DNA of 64,000 nucleotides from Symsagittifera roscoffensis (taxonomy: Eukaryota; Xenacoelomorpha; Acoela; Convolutidae), in the NCBI RefSeq assembly GCF_963678635.1, contig NC_087063.1:45056101-45120100 (forward strand), given 5' to 3'. A program made the translations under genes and the position numbers. This document shows, piece by piece, positions 1-12,631 of the stretch (position 1 is its first letter; each line of letters begins with the position of its first letter). The notes beneath the pieces were generated by a model. The model was not told the DNA's origin. It ran no database searches and saw nothing but the letters and a program-made list of their open reading frames with translations.

Positions 1-960
1 AAAACCATCATTACGCCGCGAACTAATAGACAAACTAGAACGAGCTGAAGTTGCAATAAAACAGAAATTTTAATACTAAAATATTGAAATAATATCAAAA
101 CAGCAACATCATACATTAAAAATATCCAAGACACTGATAACGGTTAAGCCAAGAAAGTTTCACAGATTCTGAAGAATAGGAAAACGACCCAATTTTTAGG
201 GAAAATTTTCATCCAAAAGAACGTGCAACTATTGCCGCAGATTCGGACATAGTATTGCTGAATGCGGACAAAATAACAACAAGATAAATCAAATAGACCA
301 CCAAAACACAAAAAAAAACATATAAATCATTCTACCAATTCATGAAAAAAATACAAAGTTTACCAAACAAGAACATTCAAAGTAAAATCACTTCAGGAAA
401 ACCACTTCCAACTAGCTATAGTAATAGCAGACCACAATCTCCATATTCTAATAATTCTCGTGGAATTCACCATGTTTTCCACCAAACAAACACAGTAAAT
501 CAGAAATTCAGAATAATCAGTACAGAAACAATTCTTCCAGATCAAACTCTAATAGAAGTAACTACACTAATTATAGTCGTTCATACTCAAACCCTCGAAA
601 AAAAAACTACTCTAACGATTGATCAAGAAACTGTCCAAACAACCACAAGAGAAGTTATTCAACAGAAACTACTGCAACAGCAGTCCTAACTATTCTAACA
701 ACAGACCTTATAATAACAGTTATAACACAGAACCCCGTGACAATTCTAGAAATAAGAACAATAATGGCCAGAACAACTCAAGAATCGACCCTAATCACCA
801 TATCGAAACAATTCACAATATCCAAATCGACAGAACCAGAAACATAGAAGTTGTACCCCAAAATATCAACAAAACTCAATCAAGTACAATCTACGGGTTA
901 AACAACTCCAGAACCGCCAGGAATTGGTAATACGGAAACTTCGGAAATACAACTTAATCA
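1..960 (+). pseudogene. gag: gypsy gag, C-terminal part with CCHC zinc knuckle
   Basis: A CX2CX4HX4C zinc knuckle (CNYCRRFGHSIAEC) is encoded at 224-265, the nucleocapsid hallmark that binds retroelement RNA. It is followed by a long Asn/Ser/Arg-rich tail, visible in two successive frames (about 342-600 and 619-930), so there is a frameshift near 600. A stop lies upstream at about 69-71. The same segment recurs at 4.49-5.56 kb, about 4.5 kb downstream, and in inverted orientation near 59.7-60.2 kb. This is a decayed gag end; the window begins inside it. Confidence 0.75.
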
Positions 961-1179
961 AATAGACTGTTGAAGCACAGATGATGAAAGGGAAATTAAC
1001 AAAATATAGGGAAGTTCCATTTGATTCGATTTATTGTCAGAATAACAACTCTAACTCAAACCTTCACCATTTAAATCATAATCAGGAAAACAACAAAAAT
1101 TACACTTCTCGTGTTTATAAGACCAAACAAAAATGATTATTAGATATCAATGCGAAACAACCAAATAATCCCCACTTCT

Positions 1180-1390
1180 TTTAGAAGGTCCAAAAAACAA
1201 AAATGTGCAACCAACAGATCTTGAAATAGATTTTTTGATTGATTCAGGAGCAAAATCAGAAATCAATTATGTTCCTACGTGGTCTGAAACCCGTACGCTA
1301 CATCCAAACCTTCCACTTTTCAAAACCACAAATACTCTATCCACAGCACAAGGCACAAGTTTAACAAACTAATGTAAGATTCAATTATCT
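1180..1390 (+). pseudogene. gypsy aspartic protease, copy 1
   Basis: The reading frame encodes FLIDSGAKSEINYV; the catalytic D-S-G triplet is at 1241-1249. Retropepsins carry this DSG/DTG motif after a hydrophobic stretch and act as dimers to process Gag-Pol. The frame stays open to a stop near 1372. This copy lacks a one-base insertion, present in the three downstream protease copies (5.8, 9.6 and 12.1 kb), that shifts the frame shortly after the active site. It sits between the gag tail and the protease-RT linker, as expected. Confidence 0.7.
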
Positions 1391-2053
1391 ATTATACCAA
1401 CACGAACAATGGAACAAACTAAACTTTTAACAAACGCCTTTAAGCAGATTTTCCATATAACAGATATTAAACACAATATAGTTGAATTACCATTCATTAC
1501 AAAAAATATCCCAATAACTGAATATTCTTTAAAGCAAACAACAAATTGAACATAAATACACAAGAACAAATAATACATTTCCAACATTTTTTCAAAGAAT
1601 ATAAAAGCAACCTCCAAATTTTTCTAAAACTTACACGTTCTAAAATCAACAACGAAAACATTTAAAACCATTAACTGGACAAGCATACCGCTTTTTTCAT
1701 CAACCAAGTCCGTCAACAAAATAACGATCAAATCACAAAATAATCATATTTGTCTGACCTTGAACTCAGACCAACCACTCTAAAGTTTTTTAGAATAACA
1801 ATTTCAACTCTAAAACATGCAAAAAACATAAATACAGACACAATAGCAGTATCTGTATACAACAATTCACCATACAAAATACGCTTCCTATAGGACTATT
1901 AAGACATTGCGAAACAAATGCAAGATTACACCCTACACAAGAAAAAGCATACAGAGTAAATAAAATTTCAAAATTATAGGACATTTGATTTCGACATAAT
2001 GAAGATTTATCAATTATAAACGTCACAAATGATTCAACACGAAACACAGATTT
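1391..2053 (+). pseudogene. gypsy pol protease-RT linker, copy 1
   Basis: Degenerate coding sequence that recurs after each protease copy in the window. In the last copy (12632 on) it continues through an unbroken sequence path into RT, which identifies it as pol upstream of RT. Here it stops at about 2053, where the sequence switches abruptly to a gag N-terminal block. The hydrophobic 85-98 residue frames on the opposite strand are antisense shadows of this segment. Confidence 0.6.
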
Positions 2054-2900
2054 TATTGCCATTAGAAAGCCACAGCAGCATCATTCATTAAAAACAAACG
2101 CAGAATAACAAAATCATGTGTTCGTAAACCAGTTGGATTATACAATTGGAATCAACCGATAATACATATTGACTGTTACGCATTAACCGTGATACCGCAT
2201 TTCGACGACAACTTCGACAATGGCACTTTTTTGTTCTTTGTCATCGACCCTAAAATGATCCATCAAGATGACAATTTTGTCACAACTTAATCCTAAAATT
2301 ATTCCAAAAAGGAATAAGCCCATGTAAACAAGAATTCCCGCAGTAAACTACGAAGACAAGTAATAGATCACTATCTACCACGCATAAATAATGTGACATC
2401 AGATTACGGTATATTCACTATTGAAATCTTATCACCACAATCATCAAAGCAACCATCACACCGAGTACAAACAGATTATTTAGAATTAGACTTTTCAAAA
2501 GTTTTCATAGAATATATAAAGAATAAACATCATCAAAACTCTCAACTAGTAACCTCAAACTTTAGAAATAATGTTTTCTCTATCATATATAATTACGTTT
2601 GAATATTAGACACGAACGAGACATTTTACGCATCTCCACCACAAACATCTTGGCACGCAATAGTAAGACGCAAAATTAACCTCTTTTCACAATTTTTAGA
2701 TTCAATCCGTGAAAATCTCACTGATTTTGAAGTATCGCAAATACTTAAAATTGGTCTGCAAAGAATCCTGGCATGGTTCTTTGTAGATTATTTCCAGCAT
2801 AATCTAGATCTCATTTCGCAAGCAAGAAAACATTTTTAGACGACAGACTAATGACGAAAAAATATTAGCAGATGAAAAAGATTATGTATGGGAGCCCGAT
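2054..2900 (+). pseudogene. gag: gypsy gag N-terminal block
   Basis: Sequence encoding fragments such as TSDYGIFTIEIL and NLFSQFLDSIRENLTDFE, with interspersed stops. The same protein is open for 191 codons on the minus strand at 62151-62726, so this is genuine coding sequence. It precedes the CCHC-bearing gag region here and in the minus-strand copy, so I call it the N-terminal part of Gag or an ORF fused upstream of it. It recurs in all three 1385-bp units. No enzymatic motif is visible. Confidence 0.55.
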
Positions 2901-4560
2901 TGCTCTCACGTTCTTTTTTTCAACATCCCAAATGATAATTCAAGTGCAATAATTGCAACCATCTCAATATACAGAGGTTAATAAAGAGTAACTCCATTCA
3001 CAACAGACACGACACCATTGAATTTCAACGGAAAATTTATTGAAAGAACAAGTAATAGTAGTTCAAAATCAATGTTTATGAGCACACAAGAAACCCTGAA
3101 ACTAACAAGAAATCAAACACAATAAGATATCCAAACCCAATCGCACTTTGTAGGCGGAGAAATCATTGAATCATTACCTTCAACAACACTAAACTGTATC
3201 TCACCTATAAATCCGACAATTACAACGCCACACAAAAAAAATATACTCCATTTCCAACAAAAACATTATAATCAGCTGTCAAAATACCAGTTCTTCCAAA
3301 ACACTTGCATATGGATGATTTAACACATAGCTTCATAACAAAAAAACACTCACCTAATAAACCAAATCATACCAATGGAAAAGCTATAGAAAACATGGTT
3401 TTGATTTTTTTAATTAAAAACAATATTAAAAATCCCATAACACGACCACTTTATTCAACACAAAATCAATCTCAAGAACAGAATTATAGCCAACAACTTT
3501 GAAAAAATCCAATATCCTAATCTGTGAATTTTCATGATAAAAGAAAAAGAGCACTGAACATTATCCCATTATCCGTTTTTTCAATAAAACAAAATTAAAT
3601 CAAATAATAGTCAATTCTCAAGAAACCAACCACAACACTCTGAGGATGAAGATTACTTTCATCAAAACCAGCAAGAGTACAAAAATAATAGACAAAAGAA
3701 CCACTCGAATGACATAGTTGAAAAAGATGAAATTTTTCAATCCGAATTTTTTGAGCCTTACTTGATCCTCCAACAACCAAGACTAACCTAACATCAATCC
3801 CCTGAAAGACAAAATCCGGCAAAACCTAGTAAAAACACGCAATCCCCATTCATGAAAAAAGAAATTCCACCACCCTTTTATTTGCAACAACATGAAATAA
3901 CAAAACATAAATTTACAAAACTTACACAAAAACCAAGTACATCAGAATCCCTCCAGATGGCGATGAATCCATACTTTATGGGTGGATCATCTATAATATT
4001 TGATACACCACATATGGTTTTTACAGGAAAGTTAACGATCCTGTATACTCAGTAGAAGATTAATTAAATGCTGTCACAGCTAACCTAGTACTAAATATAG
4101 GCCCAGAACCTATCAATACACCATTTCTCCAAAATTGGATTCATGACGCACAGCATTAAAATCAAACTACACTTGACGGCGCAACTCAGAAAGCTTTTTC
4201 AGTTTTATCTACAGAGATTCAATCCAATTGGAAATGATCTACCGAAAAAACCTGAAAAATGTTTGATTCTAAAACAACTTCAAAGATTTCTCTGTAAGGA
4301 AATATGCAGACTTCGGACCGAAACTATAAAAACAACTCGCTGTAAGAAAAGAAACTCTATTACGTAAAGATTATTGCTTGAATACACACGACAACAAAAA
4401 CATCAAAATGACAGACATTCTAACCATGACCTTAACACTACAATTAAGAAAAACAGCGATAAAAAGACAGCATCACATCCATCATCACTTCGAAAACCAG
4501 ATATTGATTGCCGCGAACTAATAGACAAACTAGAACAAGCTGAAATCGCCATATAACAGA
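2901..4560 (+). pseudogene. gag: gypsy gag central (capsid-like) region
   Basis: Many-stop coding sequence with Gln/Asn-rich stretches, followed (about 3.95-4.55 kb) by a helical, charged region encoding fragments like GGSSIIFDTPHMVFTG and later ELIDKLEQAEIAI, close to the sequence at the very start of the window. Both strands at 60.2-61.8 kb carry homologous copies. Its position between the N-terminal block and the nucleocapsid tail suggests capsid. Several frameshifts are needed to follow it, so it is not functional. Confidence 0.6.
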
Positions 4561-5560
4561 AATTTTAATACTAAAATATTTAAATATTATCCAAACAGCA
4601 ACATCATACATTAGAAATATCCAAGACTCCGATAACATTACGACAAAAAAATTGTCACAGATTCTGAACAAATAGGAAAAGGACCCAGTAGTATAGTATT
4701 GCTGAATGCAGACGAAAACAACAAGAAAAATTAAATAGACCACCAAAACACACAAAAAAAAAACAAATAAATCATTCTATCAATGCATGAAAAAAAAAAC
4801 AAATTCCACCAAACAAAAACATTCAAAGTAAAAACACTTTAGGAAAACCACTTACAACTAGCTATAGTGACTGCAGACCACAGTCTCCAAGTTCTAATTT
4901 ATCTCGGGGAATCCACCATATTTTTCACCAAACAAACAGAGTACATCACAAACTCAGAATAACTAGTACAGAAAAAACTATTCCATATCAATCTCTAACA
5001 GAAGTAACTACTCTAATTCTAATCGTTCATACTCAATCCCTCGGAAGAAAAACTACTCTAACGATTGATCAAAAAATTCTTCAAACATCCGCAAGACAAA
5101 TTACTCAAATAACCGTAACATAAACTACTGCAACAGCAGGACACATAACTAATCTAACAACAGACCATATAATAACAATTATAACAAAGGATCCCGTGAC
5201 AATTCTAGAAATAGGAACAATAATCACCAGAACAACTCAAGAATCTACCCTCAATCACCAAATCGAAAAATTCACACCATCCAAATCGACAGAATCAAAA
5301 ACATAGAAGTTGTACCCCAAAACATCAACAAAAAATCAATCAAGTACAATCAAAGGGTTAAAAAACTCCAGAACCACCAGGAATTGGTAATACGGAAACT
5401 TCGGACACACAACCTAATCATATAGACTGTTGAAGCACAGATGATGAAAGGGAAATTAACAAATTGAAAGGAAACTTGTAAAAAAAAAAGGAAACTTGTA
5501 AAAAAAACACGTAAAAAAACATGAATATAAATTCCAATTGATTCGATTTATTATCAGAAT
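4561..5560 (+). pseudogene. gag: gypsy gag tail, second copy, zinc knuckle truncated
   Basis: Homologous to 60-1050. About 60 nt present in the first copy are missing near 4690, which removes the first two cysteines and the histidine of the CCHC knuckle and leaves only its SIAEC end. The Asn/Ser/Arg-rich tail follows with multiple stops. The deletion shows that this copy could not have supplied a functional nucleocapsid. Confidence 0.65.
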
Positions 5561-5679
5561 AACAACCCTAACTCAAACCTTCACGATTTAAATCATAATC
5601 AGGGAAACAACAAAATTACACTTCTCGTGTTTATAAGACCAAACAAAAATGATTAATAAATATCAATGCGAAACAACCA

Positions 5680-5930
5680 AATAATCCCCACCTAGGGAAA
5701 ATACGGACAACCCCACCTCTTTTAGAAGGTCCAAAAAACAAAAAATGTGCAACCACCAGATCTTGAAATAGATTTTTTGATTGATTCAGGAGCAAAATCA
5801 GAAATCAATTAATGTTCCTACGTGGTCCGAAACCCGTACGCTACATCCAAACCTTCCACTTTCAAAAACCACAATTACTCTAGCCACAGCACAAGGCACA
5901 AGTTTAACAAACTAATGTAAGATTCAATTA
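5680..5930 (+). pseudogene. gypsy aspartic protease, copy 2 (frameshifted)
   Basis: The D-S-G active site lies at 5783-5791. An extra A in the AATCAATTAATGTTCC stretch just after it breaks the frame relative to copy 1. Both later protease copies, in the two 1071-bp units (DSG at 9625-9633 and 12081-12089), share this same insertion. The marker shows that the later proteases derive from this lineage and not from copy 1. Confidence 0.7.
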
Positions 5931-6333
5931 TCTATTATACCAACACGAACACTGGAACAAAAGAAACTTTTAACAAACGCCTTTAAGCTGATTTTTCATA
6001 TAACAGATATTAAACACAATATAGTTGAATTACCATTCATTACAAAATATATCCCAATAACTGAATATTCCTTAAAGCAAACAACAAATTGAAGATAAAT
6101 ACACAAGATCAAATAATACATTTCCAACATTTTTTCAAAGAATATAAAAGCAACCTCCAAATTTTTCTAAAATTTGCACGTTCTAAAATCAACAACGAAA
6201 ACGTTTAAAAACCATTAACTGGACAAGCATACCGCTTTTTTCATCAACCAAGTCCGTCAACAAAATAATGATCAAAACACAAAATAATCATATTTGTCTG
6301 ACCTTGAACTCAGACCAACCACTCTAAAGTTTT

Positions 6334-7719
6334 TTAGAATAACAATTTCAACTCTAAAACACGCAAAAAACATAAATACAGACAGAATAGCAGTGTCTGT
6401 ATGCAACAATTCACCATACAAAACACGCTTCCTATAGGACTATTAAGACATTGCGAAACAAATGCAAGATTACACCCTACACAAGAAAAAGCATACAGAG
6501 TAAATGAAATTTCAAAATTATAGGACATTTGATTTCGACATAATGAAGATTTATCAATTATAAACATCACAAAAGAATCAAATCGAAACACAGATTTTAT
6601 TGCCATCTGTGGCAGCCACAGCAGCATCATTCATTAAAAACAAACGCAGAATAACAAAATCATGTGTTCGTAAACCAGTTTGATTATACAATTGGAATCA
6701 ACCGATAATACATATTGACTGTTATGCATTAACCGTGATACCGCATTTCGACGACAACTTTGACAATGACACTTTTTTTGTCTTTTGTCATCGACCCTAA
6801 AATGATCCATCAAGCTGACAAGTAGAATTTTGTCACAAGTTAATCCTAAAAATATTCCAAAAAGGAAATAGCCCATGTAAACAAGAATTCCCGCGGTAAA
6901 CTACGAAGACAAGTAATAGATCACTATCTACCACGCATAACTAATGTGACATCAGATTACGGTATATTCACTATTGAAATCTTACCACCACAATCATCAA
7001 AGCAACCATCACACCATGTACAAACAGATTATTTAGAATTAGACTTTTCAAAAGTTTTCATAGAATATAAAAAGAATAAACAACATCAAAACTCTCAACT
7101 AGTAAACTCAAACTATAGAAATGATGTTTTCTCTATCACATATAATTGGGTTTGAATATTAGACACGAACGAGACATTTTACGCATCTCCACCACAAACA
7201 TCTTGGCACGCAATAGTAAGACGCAAAATTAACCTCTTTTCACAATTTTTAGATTCAATCCGTGAAAATCTCACTGATTTTGAAGTATCGCAAATACTTA
7301 AAATTGGTCTGCAAAGAATCCTGGCATGGTTCTTTGTAGATTATTTCCAGCATAATCTAGATCTCATTTCGCAAGCAAGAAAACATTTTTAGACGACAGA
7401 TTAATGACGAAAAAATATTAGCAGATGAAAAATATTTTGTATGGGTTACACCATTGAATTTCATCAGAATATTTATTGAAAGAACAAGTAATAGTAGTAG
7501 AAATAACAAATAATACATTTCCAACCTTTTTTCAAAGAGTATAAAAGCGAGCTCCAAATTTTTCTAAAACTTACAATCAACAACGAAAACACTTAAAACC
7601 ACTATCTGAACAAGCATACCGTTTTTTCATCAACCAAGTCTGTCAACAAAATAACAATCAAAACACACAATAATCATATTTGTCTGACCTTGAACTCAGA
7701 CCAATCACTCTAAAGATTT
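6334..7719 (+). repeat. Array unit, 1385-bp class, copy 1 (linker + gag N-terminus)
   Basis: Starts at the pol-linker anchor and switches to the gag N-terminal block at about 6603. It then jumps, first within gag (near 7445) and again near 7500, back to pol-linker sequence that leads to the next anchor. Compared with the 4544-bp unit it has lost the gag centre, gag tail and protease. The gag part (for example 6946-7155) is identical in translation to that of the next unit. Confidence 0.75.
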
Positions 7720-9104
7720 TTAGAATAACAATTTCAACTCTAAAACACGCAAAAAACATAAATACAGACAGAATAGCAGTGTCTGTATGCAACAATTCAC
7801 CATACAAAACACGTTTCCTATAGGACTATAAGGACATTGCGAAACAAATGCAAGATTACACCCTACACAAAAAAAAGCATACAAAGTAAATAATATTTCA
7901 AAATTATAGGACATTCGATTTAGACATAATAAAGATTTATCAATTATAAACATCACAAAAGATTCAAATCGAAACACAGATTTTATTGCCATCTGTGGCA
8001 GCCACAGCAGCATCATTCATTAAAAACAAACGCAGAATAACAAAATCATGTGTTCGTAAACCAGTTGGATTATACAATTGGAATCAACCGATAATACATA
8101 TTGACTGTTATGCATTAACCGTGATACCGCATTTCGACGACAACTTTGACAATGACACTTTTTTGTCTTTTGTCATCGACCCTAAAATGATCCATCAAGC
8201 TGACAAGTAGAATTTTGTCACAAGTTAATCCTAAAAATATTCCAAAAAGGAAATAGCCCATGTAAACAAGAATTCCCGCGGTAAACTACGAAGACAAGTA
8301 ATAGATCACTATCTACCACGCATAACTAATGTGACATCAGATTACGGTATATTCACTATTGAAATCTTACCACCACAATCATCAAAGCAACCATCACACC
8401 ATGTACAAACAGATTATTTAGAATTAGACTTTTCAAAAGTTTTCATAGAATATAAAAAGAATAAACAACATCAAAACTCTCAACTAGTAAACTCAAACTA
8501 TAGAAATGATGTTTTCTCTATCACATATAATTGGGTTTGAATATTAGACACGAACGAGACATTTTACGCATCTCCACCACAAACATCTTGGCACGCAATA
8601 GTAAGACGCAAAATTAACCTCTTTTCACAATTTTTAGATTCAATCCGTGAAAATCTCACTGATTTTGAAGTATCGCAAATACTTAAAATTGGTCTGCAAA
8701 GAATCCTGGCATGGTTCTTTGTAGATTATTTCCAGCATAATCTAGATCTCATTTCGCAAGCAAGAAAACATTTTTAGACGACAGATTAATGACGAAAAAA
8801 TATTAGCAGATGAAAAATATTTTGTATGGGTTACACCATTGAATTTCATCAGAATATTTATTGAAAGAACAAGTAATAGTAGTAGAAATAACAAATAATA
8901 CATTTCCAACCTTTTTTCAAAGAGTATAAAAGCGAGCTCCAAATTTTTCTAAAACTTACAATCAACAACGAAAACACTTAAAACCACTATCTGAACAAGC
9001 ATACCGTTTTTTCATCAACCAAGTCTGTCAACAAAATAACAATCAAAACACACAATAATCATATTTGTCTGACCTTGAACTCAGACCAATCACTCTAAAG
9101 ATTT
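7720..9104 (+). repeat. Array unit, 1385-bp class, copy 2
   Basis: Same composition as the previous unit. The 69-codon gag frame at 8331-8540 and the antisense frame at 8742-8942 have the same translation as those 1385 bp upstream. The first ~250 bp (pol linker) differ more and belong to a second sequence variant, for example TTAGACATAATAAAG in place of TTCGACATAATGAAG. Confidence 0.75.
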
Positions 9105-10175
9105 TTAGAATAACAATTTCAACTCTAAAACACGCAAAAAACATAAATACAGACAGAATAGCAGTGTCTGTATGCAACAATTCACCATACAAAACACGTT
9201 TCCTATAGGACTATAAGGACATTGCGAAACAAATGCAAGATTACACCCTACACAAAAAAAAGCATACAAAGTAAATAATATTTCAAAATTATAGGACATT
9301 CGATTTAGACATAATAAAGATTTATCAATTATAAACATCACAATTGATTCAAAACGAAACACAGATTACTTTCAAAAGACTCTTTATTTTAAAACCACAT
9401 TTAAATTTTCAAAATTCAAACCTTCATGATTTAAATCATAATCAGGGAAACAACAAAATTACACTTCTCGTGTTTATAAGACCAAACAAAAATGATTAAT
9501 AAATATCGATGCGAAACAACCAAATAATCCCCACCTAGGGAAAATACGGACAACCCCACCTCTTTTAGAAGGTCCAAAAAACAAAAATGTGCAACCACCA
9601 GATCTTAAAATAGATTTTTTGATTGATTCAGGAGCAAAATCAGAAATCAATTAATGTTCCTACGTGGTCCGAAACCCGTACGCTACATCCAAACCTTCCA
9701 CTTTCAAAAACCACAATTACTCTAGCCACAGCACAAGGCAAAAGTTTAACAAACTAATGTAAGATTCAATTATCTATTATACCAACACGAACACTGGAAC
9801 AAAATAAACTTTTAACAAACGCCTTTAAGCAGATTTTTCATATAACAGATATTAAACACAATATAGTTGAATTACCATTCATTACAAAATATATCCCAAT
9901 AACTGAATATTCCTTAAAGCAAACAACAAATTGAAGATAAGTACACAAGATCAAATAATACATTTCCAACATTTTTTCAAAGAATATAAAAGCAACCTCC
10001 AAATTTTTCTAAAATTTGCACGTTATAAAATCAACAACGAAAACGTTTAAAAACCATTAACTGGACAAGCATACCGCTTTTTTCATCAACCAAGTCCGTC
10101 AACAAAATAATGATCAAAACACAAAATAATCATATTTGTCTGACCTTGAACTCAGACCAACCACTCTAAAGTTTT
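9105..10175 (+). repeat. Array unit, 1071-bp class, copy 1 (linker + protease)
   Basis: From the linker anchor the sequence stays in pol (ACTTTCAAAAGACTC path) for about 60 bp. It then joins, at an AATTCA/AACCTT junction near 9420, sequence upstream of protease; the DSG codons are at 9625-9633. It carries the frame-breaking insertion also seen at 5.8 kb. It has no gag N-terminal block. Confidence 0.7.
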
Positions 10176-11560
10176 TTAGAATAACAATTTCAACTCTAAA
10201 ACACGCAAAAAACATAAATACAGACAGAATAGCAGTGTCTGTATGCAACAATTCACCATACAAAACACGCTTCCTATAGGACTATTAAGACATTGCGAAA
10301 CAAATGCAAGATTACACCCTACACAAGAAAAAGCATACAGAGTAAATGAAATTTCAAAATTATAGGACATTTGATTTCGACATAATGAAGATTTATCAAT
10401 TATAAACATCACAAAAGATTCAAATCGAAACACAGATTTTATTGCCATCTGTGGCAGCCACAGCAGCATCATTCATTAAAAACAAACGCAGAATAATAAA
10501 ATCATGTGTTCGTAAACCAGTTGGATTATACAATTGGAATCAACCGATAATACATATTGACTGTTACGCATTAACCGTGATACCGCATTTCGACGACAAC
10601 TTTGACAATGACACTTTTTTGTCTTTTGTCATCGACCCTAAAATGATCCATCAAGCTGACAAGTATAATTTTGTCACAAGTTAATCCTAAAAATATTCCA
10701 AAAAGGAAATAGCCCATGTAAACAAGAATTCCCGCGGTAAACTACGAAGACAAGTAATAGATCACTATCTACCACGCATAACTAATGTGACATCAGATTA
10801 CGGTATATTCACTAATGAAATCTTACCACCACAATCATCAAAGCAACCATCACACCATGTACAAACAGATTATTTAGAATTAGACTTTTCAAAAGTTTTC
10901 ATAGAATATAAAAAGAATAAACAACATCAAAACTCTCAACTAGTAAACTCAAACTATAGAAATGATGTTTTCTCTATCACATATAATTGGGTTTGAATAT
11001 TAGACACGAACGAGACATTTTACGCATCTCCACCACAAACATCTTGGCACGCAATAGTAAGACGCAAAATTAACCTCTTTTCACAATTTTTAGATTCAAT
11101 CCGTGAAAATCTCACTGATTTTGAAGTATCGCAAATACTTAAAATTGGTCTGCAAAGAATCCTGGCATGGTTCTTTGTAGATTATTTCCAGCATAATCTA
11201 GATCTCATTTCGCAAGCAAGAAAACATTTTTAGACGACAGATTAATGACGAAAAAATATTAGCAGATGAAAAATATTTTGTATGGGTTACACCATTGAAT
11301 TTCATCAGAATATTTATTGAAAGAACAAGTAATAGTAGTAGAAATAACAAATAATACATTTCCAACCTTTTTTCAAAGAGTATAAAAGCGAGCTCCAAAT
11401 TTTTCTAAAACTTACAATCAACAACGAAAACACTTAAAACCACTATCTGAACAAGCATACCGTTTTTTCATCAACCAAGTCTGTCAACAAAATAACAATC
11501 AAAACACACAATAATCATATTTGTCTGACCTTGAACTCAGACCAATCACTCTAAAGATTT
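10176..11560 (+). repeat. Array unit, 1385-bp class, copy 3
   Basis: Linker plus gag N-terminal block. The gag frame at 10787-10996 differs from the other two copies by one residue (I to N at residue 10). The gag N-terminal frame starting at 10442 stays open to the codons after DKYNF, where the other copies have a stop (AAGTAG versus AAGTATAAT). The linker part belongs to the first sequence variant, unlike the preceding 1385-bp unit. Confidence 0.75.
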
Positions 11561-12631
11561 TTAGAATAACAATTTCAAATCTACAACACGCAAAATACAT
11601 AAATTCAGACACAATAGCAGTATATGTATAAAACAATTCACCATACAAAATACGTTTCCTATAGGACTATAAGGACATTGCGAAACAAATGCAAGATTAC
11701 ACCCTATACAAAAAACTGCATACAAAGTAAATAATATTTCTAAATTATAGGACATTCGATTTAGACATAATAAAGATTTATCAATTATAAACATCACAAT
11801 TGATTCAAAACGAAACACAGATTACTTTAAAAAGACTCTTTATTTTAAAACCACATTTAAATTTTCAAAATTCAAACCTTCACGATTTAAATCATAATCA
11901 GGGAAACAACAAAATTACACTTCTCGTTATTATAAGACCAAACAAAAATGATTAATAAATATCAATGCGAAACAACCAAATAATCCCCACCTAGGGAAAA
12001 TACGGACAACCCCACCTCTTTTAGAAGGTCCAAAAAACAAAAATGTGCAACCACCAGATCTTAAAATAGATTTTTTGATTGATTCAGGAGCAAAATCAGA
12101 AATCAATTAATGTTCCTACGTGGTCCGAAACCCGTACGATACATCCAAACCTTCCACTTTCAAAAACCACAATTACTCTAGCCACAGCACAAGGCACAAG
12201 TTTAACAAACTAATGTAAGATTCAATTATCTATTATACCAACACGAACACTGGAACAAAATAAACTTTTAACAAACGCCTTTAAGCAGATTTTTCATATA
12301 ACAGATATTAAACACAATATAGTTGAATTACCATTCATTACAAAATATATCCCAATAACTGAATATTCCTTAAAGCAAACAACAAATTGAAGATAAGTAC
12401 ACAAGATCAAATAATACATTTCCAACATTTTTTCAAAGAATATAAAAGCAACCTCCAAATTTTTCTAAAATTTGCACGTTCTAAAATCAACAACGAAAAC
12501 GTTTAAAAACCATTAACTGGACAAGCATACCGCTTTTTTCATCAACCAAGTCCGTCAACAAAATAATGATCAAAACACAAAATAATCATATTTGTCTGAC
12601 CTTGAACTCAGACCAACCACTCTAAAGTTTT
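11561..12631 (+). repeat. Array unit, 1071-bp class, copy 2 (linker + protease)
   Basis: Same structure as the 9105-10175 unit: linker, junction near 11876, protease with DSG at 12081-12089, linker. The spacing from that unit is 2456 bp, exactly the sum of the two unit classes. The next anchor at 12632 opens a copy that keeps the pol path straight into RT, so this is the last array unit. Confidence 0.7.

Larger units (their letters stand above)
1790..6333 (+). repeat. Tandem array unit, 4544-bp class (gag+protease+linker)
   Basis: Measured between equivalent anchor positions in the pol linker (1790 and 6334). The unit contains pol linker, gag N-terminal block, gag centre, gag tail, protease and linker again. 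The sequence before 1790 is a partial unit of the same class: the gag sequence at the window start matches about 4.5 kb, and the protease at 1.24 kb matches 5.78 kb. An indel of about 50 bp, with short A-rich repeats, lies near 5460-5530. Confidence 0.75.

Noticed and set aside
7720-8016. Recurrent 85-98 residue hydrophobic ORFs on the minus strand (1790, 6334, 7720, 9105, 10176, 11561, 12632)
   Set aside because: They are antisense to the pol linker and recur only because the DNA is tandemly repeated. The sense strand aligns with pol in the same order, and no homologue is suggested.
6334-12631. CRISPR-like or bacterial repeat array
   Set aside because: Units are kilobase-sized retroelement fragments, with no short repeats with spacers and no cas genes.
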